Assembly (NCBI RefSeq): GCF_020733705.1
Contig: NZ_JAJFZM010000001.1
Coordinates: 496,001 to 560,000, forward strand
From: Nocardia australiensis
GTDB lineage: Bacteria; Actinomycetota; Actinomycetes; Mycobacteriales; Mycobacteriaceae
Direction of reading: 5' to 3'
DNA: 64,000 bases
Both the position numbers and the translations under genes were made by a program. The notes beneath the pieces are model-generated. The model ran no database searches, was not told where the DNA came from, and saw only the letters and a program-made list of their open reading frames with translations. This document shows positions 38,081-46,931 of the stretch, piece by piece. Position 1 is the first letter of the stretch. Each line of letters starts with the position of its first letter.

Positions 38081-40225
38081 CTAACTACGGGTTTCCGCGC
38101 CTGGCACCGGACGCCGCTGGCTACGGACGGTGGCGCCTTCGGCAAAACTCAGTCGAAGCACCAGTGCCATGGTCTCATGCTTAGGCATACCCAGCAGGTT
38201 CAGGAAATGGCCCTGAATCGACGCTAGTGTATCCGCGAAGTCGGGAGAAATCGCGACTAGTTCGCTATAACGTTGCGCATAAAGAAAGACCGGGGATATC
38301 GGCTGCACCGTCAATCCCAGTCGCTGTGCCCGAATCCATATGCGTTCCACCGCCGCACCGGCCCGCGCGTAACCGGCGAGTCCCGGCTCCGACCGGCCGT
38401 CGAAGCTCACCGCGACCAGCGCCGAGCTCGACCGCACCCGGTCGCGCGTGTAGTTGCCTAGCGCCACGCCGCCGGCCCAGGAACGCAGCTGCGCCATCAC
38501 ATCGGCCCTGCGGCCGATCTCGAATGCCGCCAGTTCGTCGGCGGTCAGTTCCAGGCTGCGCACATCCAGCCCGGTCAGCGGATCGTCTGCGGGCCAGCGG
38601 ACTTCGGCGAGCATCTCCTCGTGCAACCGCGGCGTCAGATATCGCACCCGATCGGATTCGCCGAGCAGCGTGGCCGCCATCGCGAGGTCGGTCGGTGTGG
38701 TGATGACGTGCAATCGCGCGTGCTCCAGTTCCGCGGCGGCATGCAGCTCGGCAAGAGCCGCAGGCGCGATCGCGGCGCCGGTACCGGGTTGACGATTGGT
38801 TTCGCGCGCCAGCGCCGCGGGATAGTCGACCGCAAGTTCGGCGTCCCCCGCAGTCCCCAGTTCGAGCACGGCCGACAGCGGACGGGACTCGTCTCCGTTC
38901 GCCACGAAGGTGTGCTCGCCGAGGATGCCGTGCGCGGCAGCCGCGACCCGCGCGTTGTAGACCGCGGCACCCACGGCGACCGCGCTGCCGCGATAGCCGA
39001 CATCCATTGCGGTGGTGTATTCCGTGGCCAGCGCGAGGTGGATCGCGCCGTCGGTGACACGCAGGGACCACGGCTGCATATTGCCGCCGGACGGTGCTCG
39101 TTGCGCGCATTCCAGCACGCGGTCGACCGGTTCCGTCGCGGGCGCGATATCGGATGCGCTGTCGTCCCACACCAGTTCTGCCATGGGCTCGGGATCGGCA
39201 AGGTCATCGAGGTGGTTCTCGACATCGATCCGGACCCGGCCGGATCGGAGCTCGAGCCCCAATCCGATCCGGCGGGCGGCGGTGGCCACATTCGACGCGC
39301 CTAGCAGCACATCGCTGCCCAGCTGCGGCCAACTCGTTACGGCCTCACCGACTTCGACCATGCTCGCGGCCAGCCGTGGCGACAATCCCGTCGGCCCGAA
39401 CATCCGAACGATGAACGGCGCCTTCTCCTTTGCCGTCAATCCGCGCATATCCGCGGCACGCAGGCCGCCGAGCAGTCCGTGGAATGGCGGGCGGTCCGGT
39501 TCCAGGTCGTATCGCTCCACGTCGAGCAGTCCACGATCGCTGGTCTCCATGAGCAGCGGTACGCGGTGGCGGCTCGCGGCCTCCCGGACCGCGAGCTTGA
39601 TATCGAGCGAATCGCATTCCTCGACGACGATCGACAGTCCGTCCAGAAACGCATCCACCGTGTGCTCATCCACACCCGAACCGAAAATCTCAACGGGGAG
39701 ATACGGATCGAGCTCGGCGATCCGACGGGCGGTGACCACCGCCTTGTTGACGCCGATATCGAACAACGTCCCCGGCACTCGATTGAGGTTCGACAACTCG
39801 ATGTCGTCGAGGTCGGCCAACCGCAGTCGTCCGCCGACACCTTCCATGGCCAGCATGTGCGCGACGGCGTGGCCCGCGCTTTGGCCGACGATCCCGATTG
39901 TCAACTCGGCGAGGCGATCCTGGTCCGCCGGGGTGAGCTTATTGCGATTGCGGTCGAACCGCGTCGCCCGAAACGTGCGTTCGCCAGGCAGGCCGACCAC
40001 GGCGCGGCGCCACGGGTAATAGATCCATCGATCCGATTCCGGACCGTCCCCCCGGGATTTGGCGGCAAAGATCCGATCGAACTCCGCACGCAGTACGGCG
40101 CGCAGGTCGGTGAATTCCAGGTACGGCCGGTTACGCAGCTCCGCAAGCGTTTCGGCATCGTGGGGGTCGGCTTCGTCGAGGATCAGCGGGCGGTGCTGCG
40201 CCACCGGCATATTCTCACCGCCCAT
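38081..40225 (-). CDS. E1 (ThiF)-nitroreductase fusion protein, Rv1355c-like
   Basis: A 714-residue cytoplasmic protein, almost the length of M. tuberculosis Rv1355c. Residues ~105-250 are an E1/ThiF adenylation fold: IGIVGQSAGHAVAHML (degenerate Gly loop), LADLDDIELSNLNR, NKAVVTARRI and VEECDSLDIKLAVREAA. Residues ~365-690 are an FMN nitroreductase-like domain with APSGGNMQPW at 377-386. Only two Cys are present (C204, C373), so neither a zinc tetra-Cys site nor a usual E1 catalytic Cys exists. The name MoeY given to Rv1355c is doubtful. The start overlaps the upstream acyltransferase stop by 11 nt. Confidence 0.85.
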   Translation of the reverse strand: MGGENMPVAQHRPLILDEADPHDAETLAELRNRPYLEFTDLRAVLRAEFDRIFAAKSRGDGPESDRWIYYPWRRAVVGLPGERTFRATRFDRNRNKLTPADQDRLAELTIGIVGQSAGHAVAHMLAMEGVGGRLRLADLDDIELSNLNRVPGTLFDIGVNKAVVTARRIAELDPYLPVEIFGSGVDEHTVDAFLDGLSIVVEECDSLDIKLAVREAASRHRVPLLMETSDRGLLDVERYDLEPDRPPFHGLLGGLRAADMRGLTAKEKAPFIVRMFGPTGLSPRLAASMVEVGEAVTSWPQLGSDVLLGASNVATAARRIGLGLELRSGRVRIDVENHLDDLADPEPMAELVWDDSASDIAPATEPVDRVLECAQRAPSGGNMQPWSLRVTDGAIHLALATEYTTAMDVGYRGSAVAVGAAVYNARVAAAAHGILGEHTFVANGDESRPLSAVLELGTAGDAELAVDYPAALARETNRQPGTGAAIAPAALAELHAAAELEHARLHVITTPTDLAMAATLLGESDRVRYLTPRLHEEMLAEVRWPADDPLTGLDVRSLELTADELAAFEIGRRADVMAQLRSWAGGVALGNYTRDRVRSSSALVAVSFDGRSEPGLAGYARAGAAVERIWIRAQRLGLTVQPISPVFLYAQRYSELVAISPDFADTLASIQGHFLNLLGMPKHETMALVLRLSFAEGATVRSQRRPVPGAETRS

Positions 40226-40985
40226 ATCGGTGCCAATTCTCCGATCTGCCGAGCCTGCGTTCAGAGGTGCTGGGCAGGGTGGGTGGGATTCCCAGCATCT
40301 GCTGTTCGTTTCGAACCAACGAGCTGTGCTGTTCGGTCGTATATGCCTGATATGTCCGAGTATCCCACCACATCGGGACTGTTCGATATCGGTCATCCGG
40401 GTAGGGCACCGCCGGAATGTCCTCCACCACAACGGCTCCGCTCGCCTCATGCCTCCCGACCGTGTAGGAGGCGACGGTCGCGAATCCGTAGCGTGCGCCG
40501 AGCAGTTTCGCGCCATGCAAAACCGTCCGCGAAATCACTGCGCTGAGGTCCGAACGATGCGCCGCGTCGCGCGCCACCCACGCGCCCTTGGCCTCGATCA
40601 CGCCGGCAGGCACCCGGTCGGCAACCATGCGGCGCAGCTCCGCTTCACCCGGCCGCCCGGCCCAGGCGCTCAGCGCGTGCACATCGTCGACATCTCGATA
40701 GGGGCCCTGCATCCGGACCCCCGCGACAAGCCGCCCGGCCGGATCCACACCGGTGAAGAACAGCGATGTCGACCCACCGTCGGCTACCTTCCCGAATTCG
40801 AGCGCACACTCCACCCCGAAATGCCGGTAAACATCGAGAGCACCACGCAGATATCGGTCCCACAGCGTGGGCATTACAGCGGGGGTGGTGACGAAAAATG
40901 TGCATCCGGATCGCTGGTCCCGGTACTGACGGACACCCTCCGCTGGCACTTCTTCCGAGACGACTGCAATCGGTTCGACAGTCAT
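40215..40985 (-). CDS. FeeM-like GNAT N-acyltransferase homologue
   Basis: A 256-residue protein with a GNAT/autoinducer-synthase-like outline. DVYRHFGVECALEFGKV precedes GVDPAGRLVAGVRMQGP (the conserved Gly-x-x-x-Gly-x-x-Arg strand). Then come IEAKGAWVARDAAHR, an acyl-carrier-side helix (SRTVLHGAKLLGARYGF), and EDIPAVPYPDDRYRTVPMWWD. FeeM-type enzymes attach acyl chains from ACP to amino acids; substrate and activity here are inference. ATG 40985 is chosen; an upstream start at 41042 adds 19 unrelated residues. It is translationally coupled to the E1-nitroreductase gene. Confidence 0.55.
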   Translation of the reverse strand: MTVEPIAVVSEEVPAEGVRQYRDQRSGCTFFVTTPAVMPTLWDRYLRGALDVYRHFGVECALEFGKVADGGSTSLFFTGVDPAGRLVAGVRMQGPYRDVDDVHALSAWAGRPGEAELRRMVADRVPAGVIEAKGAWVARDAAHRSDLSAVISRTVLHGAKLLGARYGFATVASYTVGRHEASGAVVVEDIPAVPYPDDRYRTVPMWWDTRTYQAYTTEQHSSLVRNEQQMLGIPPTLPSTSERRLGRSENWHRYGR

Positions 40986-41112
40986 TGTGGTCCTACTCCG
41001 TAGCGCGCAGCACGCGCGGTTTGCCGAGCCAATCCAGCACACTCACCCCGGCTGCGTTAGCTAGTCGGGATCAGTATGTCTAGGGCAGTATCCGTCATCC
41101 GACAGAAATTGA

Positions 41113-41124
41113 CCAGACGTCTGG
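41113..41124. promoter_or_regulatory. 12-bp perfect palindrome upstream of the acyltransferase cluster
   Basis: CCAGACGTCTGG lies ~130 bp before the acyltransferase start. Next to it TGGCTAATCTT (41122-41132) recurs as a direct repeat at about 41224-41234. Either could be an operator of the leftward cluster. The owner is unknown. Confidence 0.4.
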
Positions 41125-41240
41125 CTAATCTTCCGAAAACTGATTTGCATCCGGATAATTCCCGCAGGTCAGACCGCTCGTATTGAAGATCACCAATAAC
41201 AGGGAGACCGGTCTGTACTGACGTGGCTAATCTTTAGCAA

Positions 41241-41699
41241 CTAGACCAGGATCGAGATGAAGAGTTCCACCGACTCCGGCCCGTGCCAGACCTCGATCTC
41301 CTCGCGATAGGCCCGGGTTATCTCGGCAGAGGCGGTCGCGTCATCGACCTGAGCCCAGACATCCTCGACCAGATCGTGGTAATCACCGTTCGGCGCGAAC
41401 CGCGCATAGACACCCTTGGGCACCTTGACCAGCACGTCACCGATCGGAACCACGCCGGGTTCCTGATATTCGAAACAGACGACGACGTTGAAGTTGCCCG
41501 CCGGATCCGGCACATACACCGTGTACATAGGCTGGTCGGCGGCCTGATGCCGCGCTTGGGTCTCCTCGGCGCGATCGCGCAGCCGATCCTTGAGGAACTC
41601 GATGAGATCGCTGTTGGAGACCTTGAAACTCGGGCGTACCCGCGGCACCACCAAGCCGCCGTAGAGCGCCTCGCCACGGACCACAATCGCATAGGTCAT
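41241..41699 (-). CDS. Stand-alone GyrI-like/AraC-type effector-binding protein, copy 1
   Basis: A 152-residue protein without a DNA-binding domain. The GyrI-like signature is the late KVPKGVYARFAPNGDYHDLVEDVWAQVDD block followed by TRAYREEIEVWHG and a terminal strand VELFISILV. Such SOUL/GyrI folds bind hydrophobic small molecules. It is 37 nt downstream of a second member of the same family on the same strand, so the two are probably co-transcribed. They precede the acyltransferase cluster by about 255 bp. Confidence 0.75.
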   Translation of the reverse strand: MTYAIVVRGEALYGGLVVPRVRPSFKVSNSDLIEFLKDRLRDRAEETQARHQAADQPMYTVYVPDPAGNFNVVVCFEYQEPGVVPIGDVLVKVPKGVYARFAPNGDYHDLVEDVWAQVDDATASAEITRAYREEIEVWHGPESVELFISILV

Positions 41700-41736
41700 G
41701 ATCGCGCCTCACCCACAATTCGCTTGCCGCACCAGC

Positions 41737-42180
41737 TCATCGCGGGTCTACCGCCAGGTACAGCTCGATTTTGTAAGCATGCGGATAACACTCGAAGTCC
41801 CCGGTATGAGTGCGTTTGATGTGATTGTGTTCCTCGGCGTAGGCGATTTGCGTCCACAGGTCGGTCATCACCTGCGGGAAGTTACCGACCGAGGAGAACC
41901 GGGCATAGGTACCGCGCGGCAGCCTGGCGACAAGATGGCCGCGGGTGACGTCATCGAAGGAAGCACAGCGATAGCCGACGATCTGCGTGTTGTAGGTCCC
42001 GAGTTCGCCGGCGTAATCGGTGTATGCGCTGGCCAGCGGGCCGCCGAGCTCCTGGTGCAGTACTGCGGCCCAGGCCGCGTCGAGGTCGTGATCACGCAGT
42101 TCGCCGAGCGCACGCTTAGGGCTGCGCACCGGCAGCCCGGCAACCCACGTTTCGTCTCGCTCAACGATGTCAAACTGCAT
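41737..42180 (-). CDS. Stand-alone GyrI-like/AraC-type effector-binding protein, copy 2
   Basis: A 147-residue relative of the preceding gene. ERDETWVAGLPVRSPKRALG is a typical first strand and helix. RLPRGTYARFSSVGNFPQVMTDLWTQI and the closing CYPHAYKIELYLAVD match the GyrI-like C-terminal block. It has no DNA-binding domain. Its start is 177 bp from the UdgB gene on the other strand. Confidence 0.75.
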   Translation of the reverse strand: MQFDIVERDETWVAGLPVRSPKRALGELRDHDLDAAWAAVLHQELGGPLASAYTDYAGELGTYNTQIVGYRCASFDDVTRGHLVARLPRGTYARFSSVGNFPQVMTDLWTQIAYAEEHNHIKRTHTGDFECYPHAYKIELYLAVDPR

Positions 42181-42357
42181 GCAGGACTCTTTCGAGATGA
42201 ATCCGGGGGCGAAGCCCGCATCCGGTCGGTCAGAAAGGCCATGCTATCAACCCGGACCCAGCGGTAACGATCACATGTCCCGGTCGATATCCGCAGCTCA
42301 CCAACCAGCCGACCTGGACGAGCGTCCTAGAAGCAAACGATCAGCTACTGATGCATA

Positions 42358-43083
42358 GTGGGCATTGTGTGCCATTCCATCACCGCGTTGGACGCCACCG
42401 TGTGCGACTGCCGAGCATGCCCGCGCCTTGTTGCCTGGCGCGAACGGGTGGCCCGCGAAAAGCGCGCCGCCTTCCGTGACGAAACCTATTGGGGTCGCCC
42501 GGTTCCTGGCTTCGGCCCGGCCGACGCCCGGCTGCTGGTCGTCGGGCTCGCCCCCGCCGCGCACGGCGGCAACCGAACCGGCCGGATGTTCACCGGCGAC
42601 CGCAGTGGCGAAGCCCTGTTCGCCGCGCTACATGCCGTGGGCCTGGCCAACCAGCCGACCTCGACTCGTTTCGACGACGGATTACAACTGTTCGGCACCC
42701 GACTGACCGCACCGGTGCATTGCGCCCCACCCCGCAACAAGCCGACCCCCGACGAACGAGACCGGTGCAGCCATTGGCTGCGCACCGAATTAGCCCTGCT
42801 CACACCGACATTGCGTGCGATCGTAGTCCTCGGCGCCTTCGGATGGCAGGCGCTGCTGCCGGTACTCGCGTCGGCGGGCTGGATCATTCCCCGGCCACGC
42901 CCGAAATTCGGGCACGGCGCGCAGATCACGCTGACGCCGACCGACAGCAGCCGAGAACCCTTGCGCCTGTTCGGCTGCTACCACGTCAGCCAGCAGAACA
43001 CCTTCACCGGCCGTCTCACTCCCGCCATGCTGGAGGCGGTCCTGGTGGCGGCGGCAACGGCGGCGGGCCTGCCCACCGCGTAA
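42358..43083 (+). CDS. udgB: Type-5 uracil-DNA glycosylase
   Basis: A 241-residue UDG-superfamily repair enzyme. CDCRACPRLVAWRERVAREKR near the N-terminus and HCAPPRNKPTP later carry the Fe-S cluster Cys residues. GLAPAAHGGNRTGRMFTGDRSG is the glycosylase motif I (family 5 has the Ala in GLAPA instead of Asp/Asn). CYHVSQQNTFTGRLT is motif II. It removes uracil, hypoxanthine and ethenocytosine from DNA. GTG 42358 is the start; its ribosome binding site is weak. Confidence 0.9.
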   Translation: MGIVCHSITALDATVCDCRACPRLVAWRERVAREKRAAFRDETYWGRPVPGFGPADARLLVVGLAPAAHGGNRTGRMFTGDRSGEALFAALHAVGLANQPTSTRFDDGLQLFGTRLTAPVHCAPPRNKPTPDERDRCSHWLRTELALLTPTLRAIVVLGAFGWQALLPVLASAGWIIPRPRPKFGHGAQITLTPTDSSREPLRLFGCYHVSQQNTFTGRLTPAMLEAVLVAAATAAGLPTA

Positions 43084-43123
43084 CGACAGTCCAGGCGGGG
43101 ATTCGTCGGTCACGGCAGCGGAT

Positions 43124-43306
43124 TTGCGCGACGTTGCCAGGCACATCGGTAGGCGCCGCATTCCGTCCGGCCAATTCGTCAGCGAATCCGTGCCGCAGGC
43201 CGCCAAGAAGGCGGCCGACCTCGCCCGCATGGACCCCACCGATCCGAACGACTCCAGGGTGCTCGCGGCGGCGCAGACCATCCACCGGCTCTACCGGGCC
43301 ACCTAA
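43124..43306 (+). CDS. Small hypothetical protein downstream of udgB
   Basis: A 60-residue frame starting at TTG (43124). The C-terminal half, QAAKKAADLARMDPTDPNDSRVLAAAQTIHRLYRAT, has regular high third-position GC and helical periodicity, which looks coding. No other start exists back to the udgB stop and no ribosome binding site is clear. It lies 40 nt after udgB and 89 nt before the mycothiol dehydrogenase gene. I do not recognise a family. Confidence 0.45.
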   Translation: MRDVARHIGRRRIPSGQFVSESVPQAAKKAADLARMDPTDPNDSRVLAAAQTIHRLYRAT

Positions 43307-43395
43307 ACCTGAGGCGCTCAACGCGACCCACATCCCGGGCACGACCGCGGTCGCGGCACTATGGACGAGTGTGTCAATCCCTCTAGGAGGTATTC

Positions 43396-44481
43396 GTGTC
43401 CGAAACCGTGCGTGGCGTCATCGCCCGTAGCAAAGGTGCGCCGGTAGAGATCGTCGATGTCGTGGTCCCCGATCCCGGACCACACGATGTCATTGTGCGA
43501 GTTCAGGCATGCGGGGTATGCCACACCGACCTGCACTACCGCGAGGGCGGCATCAACGACGAATTCCCCTTCCTGCTCGGACACGAGGCAGCAGGCGTCG
43601 TGGAGACAGTCGGCGACGCGGTCACCCATGTCGCCGAGGGTGACTTCGTCATCCTGAACTGGCGTGCGGTCTGCGGCGAATGCCGCGCCTGCAAACGTGG
43701 TCGCCCCTGGTACTGCTTCACCAGCCACAATGCGAGCAAGAAGATGACCCTCGCTGATGGCACCGAACTCAGCCCCGCGCTCGGCATCGGCGCGTTCATC
43801 GACAAGACCCTCGTCCACGAGGGCCAGTGCACCAAGGTCGATCCCGAGACCGACCCCGCTGTCGCCGGCCTGCTCGGCTGCGGTGTGATGGCCGGTATCG
43901 GCGCGGCGATGAATACCGGCAACGTCGCGCGCGGTGACACCGTCGCCGTCATCGGCTGCGGTGGTGTCGGCGACGCGGCCATCGCCGGCGCCCGCCTCGC
44001 CGGCGCCAAGACGATCATCGCGATCGACCGCGACGATCGAAAACTGGCGTGGGCCACCGAATTCGGTGCTACGCATACCGTCAACGCGAGCACCGACGAC
44101 GTCGTGACCAGGATTAAGGAACTGACCGACAGCTTCGGCGCCGACGTCGTCATCGATGCCGTCGGCAGGCCCGAAACCTGGAAGCAAGCCTTCTACGGCC
44201 GCGACCTCGCCGGAACCGTGGTGCTGGTCGGCGTTCCGACACCCGATATGGGGCTCGATATGCCACTTGTCGACCTGTTCTCGCACGGCGGAGCGCTGAA
44301 GTCATCCTGGTACGGAGACTGTCTGCCCGAGCGCGATTTCCCGATGTTGATCGACCTCTACCACCAGGGCCGGCTGCCGCTGGAACGTTTTGTCACCGAA
44401 CGGATCACCCTCGACCAGGTGGAGCGAGCATTCGACGCGATGCACGCCGGCGCGGTGCTGCGCTCGGTGGTGGTGCTGTGA
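43396..44481 (+). CDS. mscR: S-(hydroxymethyl)mycothiol / mycothiol-dependent aldehyde dehydrogenase
   Basis: A 361-residue zinc-dependent medium-chain dehydrogenase. Catalytic zinc ligands lie in [10 protein letters not shown] and LLGHEAAG, and the structural zinc in [15 protein letters not shown]. The NAD fold is [38 protein letters not shown] and [18 protein letters not shown] match the mycothiol branch (Rv2259-like). It oxidises mycothiol-formaldehyde adducts or reduces nitrosomycothiol. GTG 43396 follows AGGAGG. The next gene's start overlaps its stop (GTGA). Confidence 0.93.
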   Translation: MSETVRGVIARSKGAPVEIVDVVVPDPGPHDVIVRVQACGVCHTDLHYREGGINDEFPFLLGHEAAGVVETVGDAVTHVAEGDFVILNWRAVCGECRACKRGRPWYCFTSHNASKKMTLADGTELSPALGIGAFIDKTLVHEGQCTKVDPETDPAVAGLLGCGVMAGIGAAMNTGNVARGDTVAVIGCGGVGDAAIAGARLAGAKTIIAIDRDDRKLAWATEFGATHTVNASTDDVVTRIKELTDSFGADVVIDAVGRPETWKQAFYGRDLAGTVVLVGVPTPDMGLDMPLVDLFSHGGALKSSWYGDCLPERDFPMLIDLYHQGRLPLERFVTERITLDQVERAFDAMHAGAVLRSVVVL

Positions 44482-45104
44482 GCATCCGCATCGAAAAAGT
44501 TGTCACCTCAGGCACTTTCGCCCTCGACGGCGGAACCTGGGATGTCGAGAACAATGTCTGGCTGATCGGCGATGACGACGAGGTCATCGTCGTCGATGCC
44601 GCGCACCTGGCGGAGCCGATCATCGCCGCCGTCGGGGACCGCGATGTCGTCGCCGTGCTGTGCACACACGGCCACAACGATCATGTCACCGTCGCACCGG
44701 AGCTCGCCGAACGCCTCGACGCGCCGACCCTGCTACATCCCGGTGACGACCCGCTGTGGCGCATGACCCACCCCGATTCCGGCTACCGATCGCTGGCCGA
44801 TTCGAATCGAATCTCCGTGGCGGACACCGATATCGACATCCTGCACACTCCCGGCCACTCGCCGGGATCAGTATCGCTGTACCTGCCCGAGGCGCACGCT
44901 CTGTTCACCGGCGACACCCTGTTCTGCGGAGGCCCCGGCGCAACGGGTCGCTCCTACTCCGACTTCGACACCATCATCGACTCCATCCGGGACCGGCTGC
45001 TCACCCTTCCTGACGAGACCGTCGTCCACACCGGACACGGCGACACCACCACGATCGGCGCCGAAAAGCCCGCTCTCGCAGACTGGATCGCCCGTGGTCA
45101 CTGA
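44478..45104 (+). CDS. MBL-fold hydrolase paired with mycothiol dehydrogenase
   Basis: A 208-residue metallo-beta-lactamase-fold protein with [39 protein letters not shown] and HTGHGDTT (all metal ligands intact). It is glyoxalase-II-like. Paired with the mycothiol dehydrogenase in an overlapping operon (Rv2259-Rv2260 order), it likely hydrolyses an S-acyl (for example S-formyl) mycothiol thioester. That reaction is inference from context. Confidence 0.88.
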   Translation: MSIRIEKVVTSGTFALDGGTWDVENNVWLIGDDDEVIVVDAAHLAEPIIAAVGDRDVVAVLCTHGHNDHVTVAPELAERLDAPTLLHPGDDPLWRMTHPDSGYRSLADSNRISVADTDIDILHTPGHSPGSVSLYLPEAHALFTGDTLFCGGPGATGRSYSDFDTIIDSIRDRLLTLPDETVVHTGHGDTTTIGAEKPALADWIARGH

Positions 45105-45178
45105 TAGCTACGGGCGGGCGAGGGCGTAGGCGAGCCCGGCCGACATAGTCGCGGAGGGTGCAGCTCGCGGTCTCGGCG

Positions 45179-45832
45179 TCATGAGGGTGCGGTGATCTTG
45201 TCGATCGCGAAGACGCCGTTGTCCGCCGCGACGGTGACGAACTGCCGGTAGGTGCGGGCGACGGAGTCGGGGCGCAGTTCGGTGATCACCACATCGAAGC
45301 GGCCGTCGAGCATCGGGGTGATCATGACGCAGTGCCGAGTGCCCGCCGGAATGGAGGCGATGCCCTTGTCGATCTGCTCGACCGCCGAGACGGCGGCGTC
45401 CGGCGTCGTCAGCGCTCGCGCTCCCGCACCGGATCGAATCACGTAGTAGGCGTACTGGAATGCCATGATCACCTCCGGCCCCGACAGCGTCGAACCGGTG
45501 CCGTCACCACGCACCAGCTGGTCGGTTCGGGTCGGCTCGCAGCCGGGCCCGCCGCCGAGCACCGGGTCGGTCACCGTGGCCACCGGCCTGCGTGCGGGGT
45601 TGGCCGCGGCGGTGTACACCAGCACCACCGCGACCGTCGCCAATGAGGCGACCAATGCGGTGGCCAACACCAGCCAGGAGCGCCGGCTCGGCGGCGGAAG
45701 CCGCCGTTGCGCGTGCGGAGCCGGAATCATTCCGGGCCACGTCGCAGCGCTGGACCTGCTCGGTATCCGACGGGGAGCCGCCCGGCGCGCACCGATATCA
45801 CCGTCGGTCTCAAATCTGTTCGACGACGCCAT
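45179..45832 (-). CDS. Single-pass membrane-anchored hypothetical protein (DUF8176-like)
   Basis: A 217-residue protein. The first ~60 residues are basic and polar, then one hydrophobic helix (LVLATALVASLATVAVVLVYTAA), then an external domain. That domain has a CEPTRTDQLVRGDG block, GPEVIMAFQYAYYVIRSGAGARALT and a late HCVMITPMLDGRFDVVITELRPD. Two Cys could form a disulfide outside. ATG 45832 gives the compact N-terminus; 26 more residues could be added upstream without support. The domain resembles DUF8176-type actinobacterial proteins; function unknown. Confidence 0.7.
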   Translation of the reverse strand: MASSNRFETDGDIGARRAAPRRIPSRSSAATWPGMIPAPHAQRRLPPPSRRSWLVLATALVASLATVAVVLVYTAAANPARRPVATVTDPVLGGGPGCEPTRTDQLVRGDGTGSTLSGPEVIMAFQYAYYVIRSGAGARALTTPDAAVSAVEQIDKGIASIPAGTRHCVMITPMLDGRFDVVITELRPDSVARTYRQFVTVAADNGVFAIDKITAPS

Positions 45833-46038
45833 GCTCCGCCACGCCCCTTTGCCGGTGCCTGCTCGGCGCCTCGGGTCCCTTGATGCCGTTGTGTAATAAC
45901 AAGATTGCACACCTGAGCGAACAATGCCGGACTAATGAAGGACGAAGCCACGAGTACACACTGGTCGGTATCGCACGCGGATTCGAGCGCAGCGAAGCAG
46001 TCACGCGGCGTTGTGCGCGGACCTACCATCATCAAATG

Positions 46039-46722
46039 CTAACGGCGCCACGGTAGTGACCGAGTTCTGAAGTATGCGACGGGATCCCAGTGCCCCGGCC
46101 GACCACGAGACAGCGGGTAACACGCGAAACCGATCAGCATCGCGGTGAAATGTCCGACGTCGGTGAAGTCCAGTTGCGAGAGCATCGGATACGTGTAGAA
46201 GGCCACCACGCCGAGAACGTAGAGGTAGCGCCATGGCGGCGCGATCCGGAAGGCGAGCACGGCGATCACACCGGCGAGGGCGTAGCTGACGCCGACGTCG
46301 AGAGTGAAAACCGCCCGCTGCGGCGCGTGCCCGTGCCGGATCGCCCAGTAAAGAACACCCTCGCTGATGTAGGTAGCGCCGACATGCGCGATCGCCAGGA
46401 CGACCAGCCACCGCAGCGTGCCGAGCCAGCGCTCGGCCTGTGCGTGAAAGATGCTGTACAGGACCAGATACGACAACCAGGTGCTGCCCGCGATCCAGAA
46501 GATGCTGCTCACCAAAACCCGTATCGGGTCTTCCCGGAGATGGTGCAGGTTCGTCGAACGGTTACCGAGCACCAGCTGCGTCGCCTCCGGCGACAATTGG
46601 CGCACGACGATCGTGGTGACCAAGAGGATTGCCAGCCAGATATAGGTTCCGGGCGCACTGCGCATATAGGACCAGACAGCGCGCGGGACATCGGCCAACC
46701 ACGTACGAGTGCCCTCGGACAT
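46039..46722 (-). CDS. Rhomboid-like integral membrane protein
   Basis: A 227-residue protein with about six hydrophobic helices. WIAGSTWLSYLVLYSIFHAQAERWLG is the rhomboid helix-1/loop region, GATYISEGVLYW follows, DVGVSYALAGVIAVL holds a serine where the GxSG nucleophile lies, and DVGHFTAMLIGFACYPL supplies a His. The Ser-His pair is thus present, although the motif is GVSY rather than GxSG, so proteolysis is possible but unproved. It is divergent from the TerD-AIM24 gene. Confidence 0.75.
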   Translation of the reverse strand: MSEGTRTWLADVPRAVWSYMRSAPGTYIWLAILLVTTIVVRQLSPEATQLVLGNRSTNLHHLREDPIRVLVSSIFWIAGSTWLSYLVLYSIFHAQAERWLGTLRWLVVLAIAHVGATYISEGVLYWAIRHGHAPQRAVFTLDVGVSYALAGVIAVLAFRIAPPWRYLYVLGVVAFYTYPMLSQLDFTDVGHFTAMLIGFACYPLSRGRPGHWDPVAYFRTRSLPWRR

Positions 46723-46931
46723 CTGCCACGACCTCCAGTGCGGACCTGTACAGACTTGTCGAGCGGAACGGGTAATTCACGCCGCCGTCACGCGGTGGCG
46801 GACGACTCAGCCTACCGCGACGAACACCGTCCACGGCCTGGCGCGCTGGCGTCCGGCGCGGGCACACGCCACACTCGGTACGTGAATCACATGGCGTTCG
46901 GACAATTCGTCGGCCACCGGGAGGGATCGCC

